Shown one piece after another: positions 51,906 to 62,872 of a stretch of DNA of 64,000 nucleotides. The notes beneath the pieces are model-generated. The model was not told where the DNA came from, did not search any database, and was given only the letters and a program-made list of their open reading frames with translations. Both the position numbers and the translations under genes were made by a program. Positions within the stretch are counted from its first letter, which is position 1. Each line of letters opens with the position of its first letter. This stretch comes from Nematopogon swammerdamellus. Its lineage: Eukaryota; Arthropoda; Insecta; Lepidoptera; Adelidae. The stretch is taken from positions 11,619,741 to 11,683,740 of the forward strand of contig OX336348.1 in the NCBI GenBank assembly GCA_946902875.1. Direction: 5' to 3'.

Positions 51906-53522
51906 AAAAAGGTCTCTGGTGCCCGTGATGTTTGTGATTTATTTAATTGCTTTTTTCAAACAGTTTTTAATGACCCAATTCATAACGATCTCTCTAACTT
52001 CGACTTTTCTGATGAACCAAATTCCCCTTGTGACCTACATACTGTTGATATTAATATACACTCAGTGACCAGGTATCTTAAATCTATTGATGTCAGTAAA
52101 GGTGCAGGTTCCGATTTCGTTCATCCTTATTTCATTAAAACATTAGCGTGTGAATTGGCTGTACCTGTTGCTATTTTATTTCACAAATCTATCAATGAAG
52201 GGGTCTTTCCATTAGTTTGGAAAAAGGCTTTTGTGACTCCTGTATATAAATCAGGCGACAGATCTAATATAGAAAATTACAGGCCCATTTCTAAGTTACC
52301 TATCTTAAGTAAATTGTTGGAAAAAGTCGTATACGACCAAGTGTATTCGGTAGTCAGCCCACACATTTTGAAAAATCAACACGGTTTTTTGAAAAACCGG
52401 TCAGTAGATACAAATCTCTGCGAATTAACAGATTTCCTTGTTGAGTCTATGAGTGAAAAATTTCAGGTTGATGTTATTTATACAGATTTTTCTAAGGCGT
52501 TTGATAAAATTAATCATTATGTCTTAATTAATAAATTAAAATGTATTGGTATACGGGGAGATTTGCTTCGCTGGCTAATCTCTTATATCTCCAATCGTTT
52601 TCAAGCTGTTGCTCTTAAAGGTTGCTGCTCCAAATTTTGTTATATACCCTCTGGAGTACCCCAGGGCTCCCATCTCGGACCACTCCTATTTTTTATTTAT
52701 ATTAATGATATTGGGGACCATATTAAACATTCCAAATTTCTACTTTACGCTGACGATATGAAAATAATAAAAAGAATAGAAGTTAGTCAGCATTGTTTAG
52801 ACTTACAAAATGATCTAGATAATATTTTTTTATACTGTCGTAACAATCATTTATATCTAAATGTAAAAAAATGTCAGCTAATTACCTTTTCTCGCAAGCG
52901 TAACATTATTTTAAACTCTTACACTCTAAATAGTGAAGTATTGGAGAGGAGTGGCCAGGTGCGGGACCTTGGAGTCATCTTAGACGAGAAGTTATTATTT
53001 GATCAACATATTACTAAAATTACAGATAAAGCATATAAAATGCTTGGCTTTGTCCTGCGAGTTTCCAGACCGTTCAAATCCCCAACTACTTTGATGTTGT
53101 TATACTTTGCCTACGTCAGAAGTCACCTGGAGTTTGCCTCTGCAGTTTGGAACCCGCAGTATAAAGTTTATATTCAATCTATAGAAAAAATTCAGAACAA
53201 ATTTCTTAAGCATCTATCTTTTCGGTGTGGCACTCAATTTAAGAAATTAACTTCGTTGACTGAACGTCGAATGGTTACAGATGTTAGGTTACTGCATAAA
53301 ATACTAAATAATAAAGTTGATTCTCCCCACTTACTCAGCAAAATTAATTTGCGATGTCCGAAATTTCACACACGTTCTGGTAATTTATTTAATATTCCTA
53401 AAAGTAATTGTAACTACCTTAGTAATGCTTTTCTTCGCCGCTCTTGTGTAACTTATAATAATAAATTTTCTCATGTTGACATATTTCACGACAATCTTAA
53501 AAAAATTAAATTTTACTCGTAG
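51906..53522 (+). pseudogene. LINE-B ORF2, 3' part: reverse transcriptase
   Basis: The frame runs unbroken from KVSGARDVCDLFNCFFQ through the RT: YRPISKLPILSKLLEKVV, IYTDFSKAFDKINH with the motif A Asp, VPQGSHLGPLLFFIYINDI, LLYADDMKI with the YADD box, LGVILDEKLLFDQHI, and a C-terminal RFRCGTQF-like region, ending at TAG 53520-53522. All RT catalytic residues are present. The ATG at 52065 is internal. Translation in the present arrangement would need an internal start because the ORF is split by 6 kb. Confidence 0.82.
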
Positions 53523-53819
53523 TGTTTCATTAGCTTATGATTAAGTTTATAATTTTTTTTTTCTCCTTCAATATTTGATTTATTTTCGTATAAATATATT
53601 AGTTTGGGTTATAGCTTTGTTAATCTCTTTTGAAATTTTGTTTACAATAAAATTGTGTATTCTTTAAGTTAGCATTATACTTTTTCTTTTGTTTAAATAT
53701 TACTACTTATATGTTAATGTAATCTTAGCTGGTTTTTAGTTTGTTAAATATTTCATATTAATTGTTTAGTTATGTACTGTATGATTACTGAATAAATAAA
53801 ATAAAAATAAAAATAAAAA

Positions 53820-54878
53820 GATACAGTAGAAGAATTTAATATAATCATCCACTAAGCTGCTAATGCAGCAACGCAGCAGTTTACCCCCCAAATACAATAT
53901 ATACCCAAAAGCCAACAAGGAGAAAATTAAGGAACGACGCAAACTACGAAAAATATGGCAAAGTACTACATATCCTATCGACAAAACCATATTTAAGAAA
54001 TGCTCCGCAGAACTGAAAAATCTCATAAAATCTCATAAACTCATAAACAACAACAACCTACAAGCTTTCCTCTCAAGCCTAACTCCAACAATAGACACAA
54101 ACTACTCACTGTGGAAAGCAACCAGGAGCCTGAAACGCCCCAAGACACAGATACGACCAATTAAAAACAACACTGGGGGGTGGGCCAGATCTGACCAGGA
54201 GAAGGCTACAACATTTGTAGAACACCTCAGTTCCGTCTTCCAACCGTTTCCTGAGAGTAGTCACGAAAACACCTCTGAAATAAAACAATACATAGAATCA
54301 GCCACACAATTATGTCTACCTCTTAAAAAATATTAAAAGAAATAAAAAATCTACAGGAAGGTAAAGCACCAGGATATGACCTCATCGACGCAACCCTGTT
54401 GAAACACCTACCACACAAAAGACTCATGGGAATTGTTAGGATGTTCAATGCCTGCTTGAGGCTCGCACACTTCCCTGGGCAATGGAAGATAGCACAAGTG
54501 GTGATGGTGCCTAAACCAGGTAAACCACCGCAGGAGACGACTTCATACAGGCCCATAAGTCTACTGCCCGTCACTGGTAAACTCTTTGAGAAAATTCTGT
54601 TGAATAGAATGAAAGAGCACCTAAATAGCGTTCTACCGAATCACCAATTCGGATTCCGAGAGAAACATGGTACTATAGAGCAAATACACCGTATCGTTGA
54701 CGTCATTGGGAGATGCCTGAAAAGTCGAATGTATTGCTCTGCAGTTTTTCTAGACATAAGTCAATCGTTCGACAAAGTCTGGCATGAAGGCCTAGTGTAC
54801 AAACTGAAAAATTTGCTTCCACACTCATTTCTACATATTCTCAAATCATACATCGACAAGAGAAGTTTCCAGGTCAAA
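53820..54878 (+). pseudogene. Jockey-2, part 2: pre-RT and RT N-terminal half
   Basis: It resumes with EEFNIII, then RRKLRKIWQSTTYPIDKTIF, CSAELKNLI, SLWKATRSLKRPK, a frame shift near 54335, KAPGYDLIDATLLKHLPHK, YRPISLLPVTGKLFEKIL, NHQFGFREKHGTIEQIHRI and FLDISQSFDKVWHEGLVYK. These follow the intact Jockey ORF2 in order. It is cut at ~54878 after RSFQVK by a LINE-A insertion. Confidence 0.8.
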
Positions 54879-55712
54879 CGTTTCCAGGTTTCAACGTTAG
54901 CAAGACTCAGTGCTACGCATTATCTGCTAAGGTCGATCCCTTTCCTTTCCAAGCTAGTTTCCAAGGCAGCGTCGTAACTGTCTCGGAACACCTGGACCTC
55001 CTGGGCACCACTATTTTCAAAGACGTGGGTTTCCGGCAACTAATCGAGTCTAAGGCTAAAACTGCATCCAGAAAATTGGGAATACTTTTCCGCAATCGGC
55101 GGTTCTTCTCACCGGCACAACTATTCCTGTTGTACAAAACACAGATTAGACCGGTGATGTAGTACTGCAGTCGCATCTGGGAGGGTAGTCCCCATTATCT
55201 GCTGGGCATCCTTGGACTCGATACAGCGCCGAGCCATCCGCCTTGTTGGTGACCCGAAACTTACAGATGGTCTGGAGTCCCTGAGTCACAGGCGATTTGT
55301 GGGTTCGCTTAGTCTGTTTTACAGATACTATCACGGACGCTGCTCTGCGGAACTAGCATCCCTTATTCCCTGCCACCCGTCCTATCTCCGCATGACTCGT
55401 CGCAGAGAGACTCTGCACCCTTTTGTTGTTGACATTGGGCTTTTGAGAACCCATCGGTTCTCTAAATCGTTTCTTTGTCGCACCGCTAGAGTGTGGAACT
55501 GTCTTCCGGCGAGTGTATTTCCTGAATCCTTTAACCTGGGTGTCTTCAAGCGTCGTATTAACGGGCTAGACAGCCTAGCAACAGTCCGCAAATCTGCTGG
55601 CATGGCACCTAACTGAGCGTGGTTTCGCGAGGAGAGGTGATTTTGGCTCTGTCGACTGCACCATTGGTCCCTCGGCACAGCCAACCATGCTGGTTCACAT
55701 AAAAAAAAAAAA
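54879..55712 (+). mobile_element. LINE-A 3' fragment inserted in Jockey-2
   Basis: An 834-bp 5'-truncated LINE copy. The coding part reads FNVSKTQCYALSAKVDP, SEHLDLLGTTIFKDVGF, KAKTASRKLGILFRNRR, a stop in place of Glu at ~55159, and then, after a one-base insertion near 55205, the 134-codon frame at 55212-55616 that matches 48-452. An A-tract at 55700-55712 ends it. It separates Jockey-2 parts 2 and 3 exactly. gtttccaggt occurs on both sides of the 5' junction, perhaps microhomology. Confidence 0.8.
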
Positions 55713-56510
55713 TACAACAATGAATGTTCAGCTCTCCGAGAGATAAAATCAGGGGTCCCACAAGGCAGTATATTGGGGCCAATACTGTGCCTTATTTATA
55801 CTGCAGACCTACCAACATCTGAGAACACGACGGCTGCGACTTACGCTGATGATACCGCCCTCCTATCAACTCATACTAACCCGGAAACTGCCTCGCACAC
55901 ATTGCAGAAACATTTAGACGAAGAAGAAAAATGGCTTAAACGATGGAGAATAAAAGCAAACCAGAGCAAGTCTACACACGTAACGTTTACACTCAGAAAG
56001 AAAACTTGCCCTCCAGTGAAACTAAACGACGAAGAAATCCCTCAAGAAGATCACGCGAAATACTTGGGAATGCACTTGAACAGAAGATTAACATGGCGAA
56101 AGCACATCTGGACAAAGAGAAAACAACTTGATGCTAAACTGCGGAGCCTATACTGGTTAACCGGACGCCACTCTCAGTTGAATGACAACAGCAAAATGAT
56201 GGTATATAAAGCAATCATAAAACCAATCTGGACATACGGTATCCAACTATGGGGCTCAGCCAGCACCAGCAACATCGAAATACTTGAGAGATTCCAGAGC
56301 AAAACCTTGATAACTATCTTAAATATCCCACAATGCTTCAGCAACAAATATATATAACTCAATCATAACATAAAGACTGTCAAGCAAGAAATAGCCCAGT
56401 ACAGCATACAATATCAAAAGAGACTATCACAACACGTGAATGAACTTGCACTGGCGTTGAGCGGAGAGGGTGGCCTTCAACATGTGCGACTGAAACGGAA
56501 CGATATCTAG
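55713..56510 (+). pseudogene. Jockey-2, part 3: RT catalytic core and C-terminus
   Basis: Continues with SALREIKSGVPQGSILGPIL, LIYTADLPTSENTTAATYAD (motif C YADD), LKRWRIKANQSKSTHVTFTL, LGMHLNRRLTWRKHIWTKR, WLTGRHSQLN and IWTYGIQLW. After a stop at 56355 a shifted frame runs KTVKQEIAQYSIQYQKRLS to the final stop TAG 56508-56510, matching the C-terminus of the intact Jockey ORF2. The catalytic Asp pair is retained. Confidence 0.8.
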
Positions 56511-56977
56511 AGATTGAGCAATAGATTTTCTACAAGTTATGGGAGTATTCCGTCTGAATCCTTCAAAATTAGGAACTCCCAAAAAAAATACAACATAATA
56601 CAGATTGACTTAAATCAAACAAATAAGTGGCTTATTGTTTTTGAAACAGATTGTCATGTTGCTGAAAGGAAGAACAGAAAAAAAACTAATTAATAATAAA
56701 TTGTCAATCTTTAACTTCATAGGCTAGGCTTAAAACCAGTACAATGTTCAACTTTGTTACATAGGTTACATTGTAAAACTATGCCTATACCTTTTTCAGG
56801 CATACTGGATGAACGCATGCTATTTATTATGTACCTAGGGACAAAACAAAATTGTATGTCTGAAATAAATGGATATTTTTTTTATCTATATCTATTATTC
56901 TTTAATATATTTTTCCCTTTACAATAAAAAATTCAAAAAAAATATATTTGTATTTTTTTATAACAAGATCAGAAGTT
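56511..56977. other. no gene; probable LINE 3' flank
   Basis: AT-rich sequence after the Jockey-2 stop. No clear poly(A) tail or target duplication marks the end of that element. Confidence 0.35.
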
Positions 56978-57395
56978 CCAAACGGTGGCCATTTTTTTTT
57001 CAATTATGACAACGGATTCGTATTCGGAGACCACAGGGACCCTTAGATATCGATTTTGAAAGCAATTTGTCCAGTAAGTAAAAAGTTCAAAATGGCGGAC
57101 ACTTTTTTAAATTTTGATCACAGATTCGTGATAGTAGACCACAAGGACCCTTAGATATCGATTTTGAAAGCTGTCGGTGCAGTAAGTAAAAAGTTCAAAA
57201 TGGTGACCACTTTTTTTCAATTCTGACAACGTATTCGTATTCAGAAACCCTATGGACCAAAGTTCAACATAGCGGCCACTTTTTTTTCAATTATGACAAC
57301 TATTATTTTTATTTGGAGAACACAGAGCCACTGAGATATCTTTTTTGAAAGCAATCGACCTAGTAACTAATCATCTAAATGTGGGCCACTTTTTC
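56978..57395 (-). repeat. ~120-bp repeat units shared with the palindrome at 41.3-42.5 kb
   Basis: Three to four units with gatatcgattttgaaagcaa, agtaaaaagttcaaaatggc and acacagattcgt-like blocks. They match the right arm of the palindrome but carry more substitutions. Confidence 0.6.
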
Positions 57396-57438
57396 TAGAG
57401 ATGTGTTATTTTTGGCACTTGTCTCGATTACTTACATT

Positions 57439-57602
57439 ACTGTATGCGGCAGTAAATAATGTACATCGAGCTTTAGAAAGGGACAATCCGAGCGTCGTCT
57501 CTGTCGCACGAACCGCGCGTTTCTGTGAGACAAAGACGACGCTCTTAAACCGGATGTCTCATTGTAAAGCTCGATCTTCATTATTTACTGCCGGGTACTG
57601 TA
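57439..57602. mobile_element. ~160-bp MITE with inverted ends
   Basis: ggcagtaaataatg at 57448-57461 pairs with cattatttactgcc at 57579-57592. The pairing extends inward with cgagcttta/taaagctcg and gcgtcgtctctgtc/gacaaagacgacgc. Noncoding. The overlapping 78-codon frame is a by-product. Confidence 0.65.
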
Positions 57603-57835
57603 CAACATTTCCAATCTACAGGTCCGGGAACCCATAAAATAAAATAATTTTTATTATAATTATATAGAACTTTTTTAGTTCAAGCAAAAATATCGCAAAG
57701 ATCAAGATGTCTTGCAATCTGTAAGAGTGTGTGCGTTCGGCAGGCGTCACTCCCGCGCGAGTGTAGTGGTGAACCGTGCATGCGATTGGACTGATCGGCC
57801 TGACAAATTGGACTGACCTCTTTGAATATTCCCCC

Positions 57836-58086
57836 TTAAAGCAAAAGAGCAAGAAAAAAAATATTTCAGAAAAAAAAGGTCATGTAGCGCGGTTTTCTCA
57901 ACCGTTCACTTCGAAAGAATGCGGCGCGCACCCTCCGCTCTCCGCCGCCACCGCAATTGCCCGTCAGTACGGTGGGCGCGGAGAGCGGAGGGTGCGCGCC
58001 GCATTCTTTCGAAGTGAACGGTTGAGAAAACCGCGCTATATGACCTTTTTTTTCTGAAATATTTTTTTGCTTGCTCTTTTGCTTTA
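57836..58086. repeat. 110-bp-arm near-perfect palindrome
   Basis: 57836-57945 and 57978-58086 are inverted copies with very few differences around a 32-nt loop. The inner part is GC-rich (aatgcggcgcgcaccctccg) and the outer part A-rich. Transcription from either side would give a long double-stranded hairpin RNA. Confidence 0.75.
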
Positions 58087-58830
58087 ACTCTTTTTAATTC
58101 CATTGTAAGCATTTTTTTTCCAGAATTTTTGAATAAGTTTTTGATAGAAAAATACGTGTCTGTGACATGCAGACGGACAGACATAGAGACACCGAGCAAT
58201 TCCATTAGGGTCCCTTTTTGCAATTTTTGCGACGGAACCCTAAAAACACATATATGTACCTTTCTACATATAAACCCATCTTTTTTTCTATCAGACAAAC
58301 AATTCAACATTATTAAGATGTGGTTGAAAACTAGAAACTTCATTGCCGTTTGTTGGCCACGTGGCCGAAGGATGGGTCAATAATTAGTATGCTTGTTGTC
58401 GGCCTATGTACCTACTACGGTCTTGGCCGAAATACTAAAACGCTGTGCAAGGATAATTTCGTAGCCGAGCAATGGATACAAGGTAAACCAAAAGTACTAG
58501 AGTAAAAGAGAAGAACATATATCCATGGCTATATTACGTAGACAGTCATCCTCTTTGGGTTGTTCAAAAAATAACTGGTGGTACCTACAGACTTACGCAT
58601 TACGTTCTCTACTTTTATTGACTGCTCTGTGCTGTGCTCAACTCGACGGCGCGATGCCGGCGCACAGTGGGTCGAGACTGCTATATAAGGGACATAGGGA
58701 TTTTTTTTACAAATTTCATTTTTTAACAACACCCATCGATAGGTGGACTGGAGGAGCCACTGTGACACTGTTGACATCTTCTCTGAATAAAAAAATTACC
58801 TAATAAAAAATTTACGGCATATCAAGTGAT
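58087..58830. other. no gene; TATA-like motif
   Basis: 58140-58250 is a degenerate copy of the (CAGA)-type dispersed repeat. A ctatataaggg motif lies at 58681-58691 about 0.6 kb upstream of the RTE protein start, but nothing ties it to a transcript. Confidence 0.35.
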
Positions 58831-59332
58831 ACAGTTTACAAATATACATACTATAAGTCAAAAAACATTCAAAAAGGGTAAAGTCTTAGTGAAAAACGAA
58901 CTAATAGTGACAAAAACAGTCAAAATACAAATGACACAATGTAACAAAATAATCACTTTTCTCTTAATGTTGAACTATAAGAACTGTAATTAAAAGCGAA
59001 GTGAACCCAAATCTACCTGTTCCGCATCTACCAGGTTGTCCTGTACTTCTACGAGAAACTGAGAACCAACATAACCTAAAATCCCACAAATAAAGCCAAG
59101 TCATTCATTACGGAAATACAAGATAAAGAATAACCTCAAGTGCCATCTAGCGGACAGTGTCTGAAATACATTGACAGACACCAAGCAAGAAGCCATCTAG
59201 CGGCCAGTGTCTGAACTACATCGACAGACACCAAACACAGCCATCACTTTCAATTGACATTGTTTCTACCTAACCAAGAGCTTCCGCCAAAAACCACAAG
59301 AGGGCACTACGTGTACTATCAACTTTAAAATA

Positions 59333-60066
59333 ATGGACGAAGTTTTGAAAGCGCTTGAGGCAATAAAAAATGATTTGGATAATCAAAGACAAGAAATCCG
59401 GGAAATGGGAAATAATGTTACTGAACAAGTTACACAGAACATTAGTAGGATGTTTGAAGAAAATTTTTTAACATTAGAAAAAAATCACGAAAACCTGAAA
59501 GAAATAGTAGAAAACCAGGAAAAAAGATTATACGCTTTAGAGAGACAGGCAAGAAAAAATAATTTGGTATTTTTCGGCATAGAAGAGAATGAAAAATCAT
59601 ACGAGAGCCTAGAAAGAAACTTTATAATATGGGCGGAAAAATATCTCTCTATAAAAATAAGCTTCAGCGACATTCAAGAAATAAAAAGAATAGGAAAGAA
59701 AGATGAAAGACTGCGTCCGATAGTAGTGACCTTCACAACACTGGGCACAAAGATAAAAATTATGAAACAAAAAAGAGCACTAAAAGATACACTTTATTAT
59801 ATTAAAGAAGACTATCCAAAATATGTACTGGAGAAGAGAAGGGAACTACAAGAACAACTACAACTGGAAAGAGAAAAGGGAAACATAGCTAAAATTAAAT
59901 ATGACAAACTGATAATATCAAAAAATAACACCAAACGTAAGCTGCCTATGTCACCCGAGAATGCCACTGAAACCAATATAGAGAAAAATACGCAAATAAA
60001 TAAAAAGAACAAAACACAACAAATTGATGCATCGGTCAAGAGGTCTAGCAGCTTCTCAGAGGGAAT
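59333..60066 (+). pseudogene. RTE N-terminal coiled-coil / RRM-like domain
   Basis: About 245 codons from the ATG at 59333. Residues 1-75 form a heptad-rich coiled coil. Residues ~75-190 resemble the RNA-binding domain of L1-type ORF1 proteins: ARKNNLVFFGIEE, IQEIKRIGKKDERLRPIVVT, and YYIKEDYPKYVLEKRRELQE. A basic, Asn/Lys-rich tail follows. The frame physically continues to a stop at 60119-60121, but bases after 60066 belong to the inserted element. Removing the insertion puts this frame in register with the one at 62871. Confidence 0.75.
60060..60066. repeat. 7-bp target duplication, left copy
   Basis: agggaat here and at 62866-62872 flank the inserted RLE-type LINE. Confidence 0.7.
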
Positions 60067-62865
60067 CATAATCAGCAGCTTTCGAGAAGAACCCCTTTTA
60101 CTTCGCCAAAAAAGCTTTTAAGGAACAGCAGGGTACAATTAGGTTAAGTACGGACGAGATGTTCAACTACTTTAAATCCACATATACCACCCCGGAGGCA
60201 GATATAACTTACAGGGATCCACCAGCTCCAAAACCCAAAGAACCTGCTCTAGCATTTGATGCTGATTCACCGACGATGGAAGAGCTGGAATACCACATAA
60301 AAAGGAAACCAAATAGTTCCGCCCCGGGACCCGATGGCATACCATACATCATATACAAAAAATGTCCATCAGTGCGGAAACACATGTTGAACATCTACAA
60401 AAGAATTTGGACGAACAGAGAAGTGCCAGACTGTCTTGGTAAAGCCGTGTTTGTTCTTCTACCAAAAAAGAAAGAAGTTACTGATCCCAAGGATATTAGA
60501 CCTATAGCCCTTACGAACACAATTTCGAAAATATTCTTCTCCATTTTACAGGCCAGACTACTCAAACACATGTGTACCAACGACTACTTACCGAAGAAGT
60601 ACCAGAAAGGTTTTCTCCCAAGAGTTGCAGGGTGTCTCGAACATAATTCTTTGCTGACTGAATGTCTTAGAGATGCAAGGAAGAATGAGAGACAATTAAC
60701 TGCCACGTGGTTAGACTTTGAAAACGCCTTCGGTTCGGTGCGCCATGAGTTACTATTAAAGGCGCTAGAGTGGTATAATGTGCCACCTCTGATCTGTAAT
60801 ATAATAGCCTCCTACTACAAAAAACTTTCCTTTGTAATACAAGTAAAAGGCGAAACGGAGAAGATACCGGAAATTCGTTACGGCATAGGACTTTTCCAGG
60901 GTTGCTGCCTCTCTCCTGTTACATTTAACATTGTTATCAACATTCTAATTGATACGCTTGTCGTAAAAGACAAATGGGGATACAGGTTCAAATATGGAGA
61001 CACATATATGGCGGCCATCCTGGCATTTGCGGATGATATTACGCTGTTAACCCGCAATCCAAAACAAAATCAGGCGCTTCTTAAGGTGGTAGATGACTAT
61101 TGTGAATGGACCAAAGGGATGAAGATAAAACCAGCGAAGTGCTACTGTTTGAGCTTAACCAGGAAAGGTTCAAAGTTTACCTCGAGCAATCCAGGTCTGA
61201 CAGTAGCCGGAAAACCAATCGCAACCGTGGCTGATGAAGCTCCTTTTAAATTCTTGGGCAAAAGGATCACAAGCAGAGGAAAGGAGCATCCTACTGATGA
61301 TATTGTCCAACTTTTCGAAGAGAGCCTCCGCCAAACTGACAATCTTCCCCTCCTGGGTACACAAAAGGCATGGATTTACGATAACTACCTGACATCAAAA
61401 CTTTCATGGCCATTTCTCGTCTACGACTTCACAAAGCAAAACCTGACTAAATTAGACTCGTATGTGACCAGATTCCTGAAATCATGGTTTGGACTGGCTC
61501 ACCCGGCTGACTCGTCAACGCTATACAGATCTCACAATAACTTTGGACTGAACATTAAGAAACCGTCGATATTTTATCAAAAGGCGAGAATAGCCAAACG
61601 ATGTATACTCAAAGACTCCAATGATAGCGCTATTCAAGCCTTACCCAACACATCACTATCAGATGAACTGGAATCGAGACTCGACTTCTACAAATCATTC
61701 CAAGTTGGTACACGCACCAATAGATCTGGATTGGGCATAGAAACAGCAAAGTCTGATAAAGAAATACTGAAAGGTTTTGCTCAGGAGGACATGGAACAAG
61801 GCTTCAAACTTCACGCCTTAAACCTAGAAATGCAGAATGATTGGCTAACAGTGGGTGACTTCTGCATCCCTCCTGCATTGAAGTGGAAATCCATAATATA
61901 CAACTGGTCCCCTGAGCTGCTTAAGTTCTACTTAAATGCATTCCAGCTTACTCTCCCCGACCCGAGTAACCTAGTTAGATGGGGGAAATCTACAAATAGA
62001 CTATGCCCGTCATGTAAGGAGTTCGTAGGCACGGCCAAACATTTGTTATGCGGATGCAAAATACTACTTGAGCGAGGCCAGTATTCCTACCGTCATGATA
62101 AAGTCCTCCAAATCATCAGAGAGGCCATCAGCCTGTCAATTGCACGGACCAGGAAAGGGCAAACCAGTAGCGGCTTCCAGAAGGTCAACTTTGTGAAACC
62201 TGGAGCCAATAAGCTGCCCAAAGATAGGACTAAACCTTCTTCAATTTTGGGAGCAGCAAAGGATTGGGAATTGTTGATGGACACACATGAGAAGCATTAC
62301 CAAATGCCTTCGGAAATCTGTACCACAGCATTAAGGCCGGATATACTCATATTCTCAAAAGCGACAAAGCATGTAGTACTTGTTGAACTTACAGTTCCAT
62401 GGGAAAGTAACATACCGAAGGACCACAACATCAAGCTTAACAAGTACTGCAACTTAGTAGACCGGATTGTGAGAAACGGATTCAAGGCTGATCTCTTCGC
62501 TGTGGAAGTCGGAGCAAGAGGACTACCAGCGAAGTCGCTCTACAGTCTCTTCAAGAATCTAGGGCTCCCAAGATCGACGCTAAGCTCATATATGGAGAGA
62601 GCTTCGAAAACGTCACTGGAAGCATCCTACAGAATATGGATAGGTAGAGAGAGGGAGGTCGAGAGCGGGACTGGTGGTTTCCCCGCGTCCTAGTCAACGC
62701 AGACTAGCTGACGAGGGCTTGATGCGAGCCGAAACGTGAAGCATGCGCGGGAAATTTAGAGTGGCCACTCGCTAGTCCCGGCCTCGATTGATACCCTCCT
62801 CTACTGCCGATGGGCCCGGATATGTTCGGTGAAGCCATCGTAAGCTTAGATCCACACCTTCCTTC
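60067..62865 (+). mobile_element. R2/HERO-like LINE with restriction-like endonuclease
   Basis: 2,799 bp between 7-bp duplications. It has one long ORF (open from 60072 to 62693) and a 172-bp 3'UTR ending ccacaccttccttc, with no poly(A). RT followed by a CCHC motif and a PD-(D/E)-type nuclease domain is the layout of R2, NeSL, R4 and HERO LINEs; the ELTVPWE motif suggests HERO. The N-terminal DNA-binding domain is missing, so the copy is 5'-truncated. The insertion site is inside a protein-coding part of another LINE, not rDNA. Confidence 0.75.
60159..62693 (+). CDS. RLE-type LINE protein: reverse transcriptase and restriction-like endonuclease
   Basis: 844 codons from the first ATG; the frame is open from 60072 (NPFYFAKKAFKEQQG, a typical pre-RT linker). 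RT motifs: SAPGPDGIPYIIYKK (~54), IRPIALTNTISKIFF (~112), TWLDFENAFGSVRHELL (~182, motif A Asp), GIGLFQGCCLSPVTFN, and AFADDITLL (~289, FADD). A CCHC module CPSC-x8-H-x4-C follows at ~615-633. The nuclease has RPDILIFSK (~725), VVLVELTVPWE (~740), a downstream KLNKYCNL and VEVGARGL. All expected catalytic residues are present, with no internal stop. Families: R2/HERO-like, by motif recall. The protein nicks DNA and primes reverse transcription. Confidence 0.8.
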   Translation: MFNYFKSTYTTPEADITYRDPPAPKPKEPALAFDADSPTMEELEYHIKRKPNSSAPGPDGIPYIIYKKCPSVRKHMLNIYKRIWTNREVPDCLGKAVFVLLPKKKEVTDPKDIRPIALTNTISKIFFSILQARLLKHMCTNDYLPKKYQKGFLPRVAGCLEHNSLLTECLRDARKNERQLTATWLDFENAFGSVRHELLLKALEWYNVPPLICNIIASYYKKLSFVIQVKGETEKIPEIRYGIGLFQGCCLSPVTFNIVINILIDTLVVKDKWGYRFKYGDTYMAAILAFADDITLLTRNPKQNQALLKVVDDYCEWTKGMKIKPAKCYCLSLTRKGSKFTSSNPGLTVAGKPIATVADEAPFKFLGKRITSRGKEHPTDDIVQLFEESLRQTDNLPLLGTQKAWIYDNYLTSKLSWPFLVYDFTKQNLTKLDSYVTRFLKSWFGLAHPADSSTLYRSHNNFGLNIKKPSIFYQKARIAKRCILKDSNDSAIQALPNTSLSDELESRLDFYKSFQVGTRTNRSGLGIETAKSDKEILKGFAQEDMEQGFKLHALNLEMQNDWLTVGDFCIPPALKWKSIIYNWSPELLKFYLNAFQLTLPDPSNLVRWGKSTNRLCPSCKEFVGTAKHLLCGCKILLERGQYSYRHDKVLQIIREAISLSIARTRKGQTSSGFQKVNFVKPGANKLPKDRTKPSSILGAAKDWELLMDTHEKHYQMPSEICTTALRPDILIFSKATKHVVLVELTVPWESNIPKDHNIKLNKYCNLVDRIVRNGFKADLFAVEVGARGLPAKSLYSLFKNLGLPRSTLSSYMERASKTSLEASYRIWIGREREVESGTGGFPAS

Positions 62866-62872
62866 AGGGAAT
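62866..62872. repeat. 7-bp target duplication, right copy
   Basis: agggaat repeats the left copy at 60060-60066. Confidence 0.7.

Larger units (their letters stand above)
44464..53819 (+). mobile_element. LINE-B (CR1/Jockey-superfamily) with a nested insertion
   Basis: It includes a 158-bp leader, ORF2 split into 44622-45837 and 51906-53522, a 3'UTR and an (A/T)AAAA-type tail at 53790-53819. A ~6.07 kb composite lies within ORF2. ORF1 is absent, so this copy is 5'-truncated. It sits inside the Jockey-2 copy; the flanks join the KTVKDLE and EEFNIII parts of that element. No exact target duplication was found. Confidence 0.75.

Noticed and set aside
59333..62693. Coiled-coil ORF and RLE ORF as a genuine two-ORF LINE
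   Set aside because: The 7-bp duplication and the in-register continuation at 62871 show that the coiled-coil frame belongs to the RTE element and that the RLE element was inserted.
60067..62865. Insertion of the RLE LINE into 28S rDNA
   Set aside because: Flanking sequence is the coding part of an RTE LINE, with no rRNA sequence on either side.
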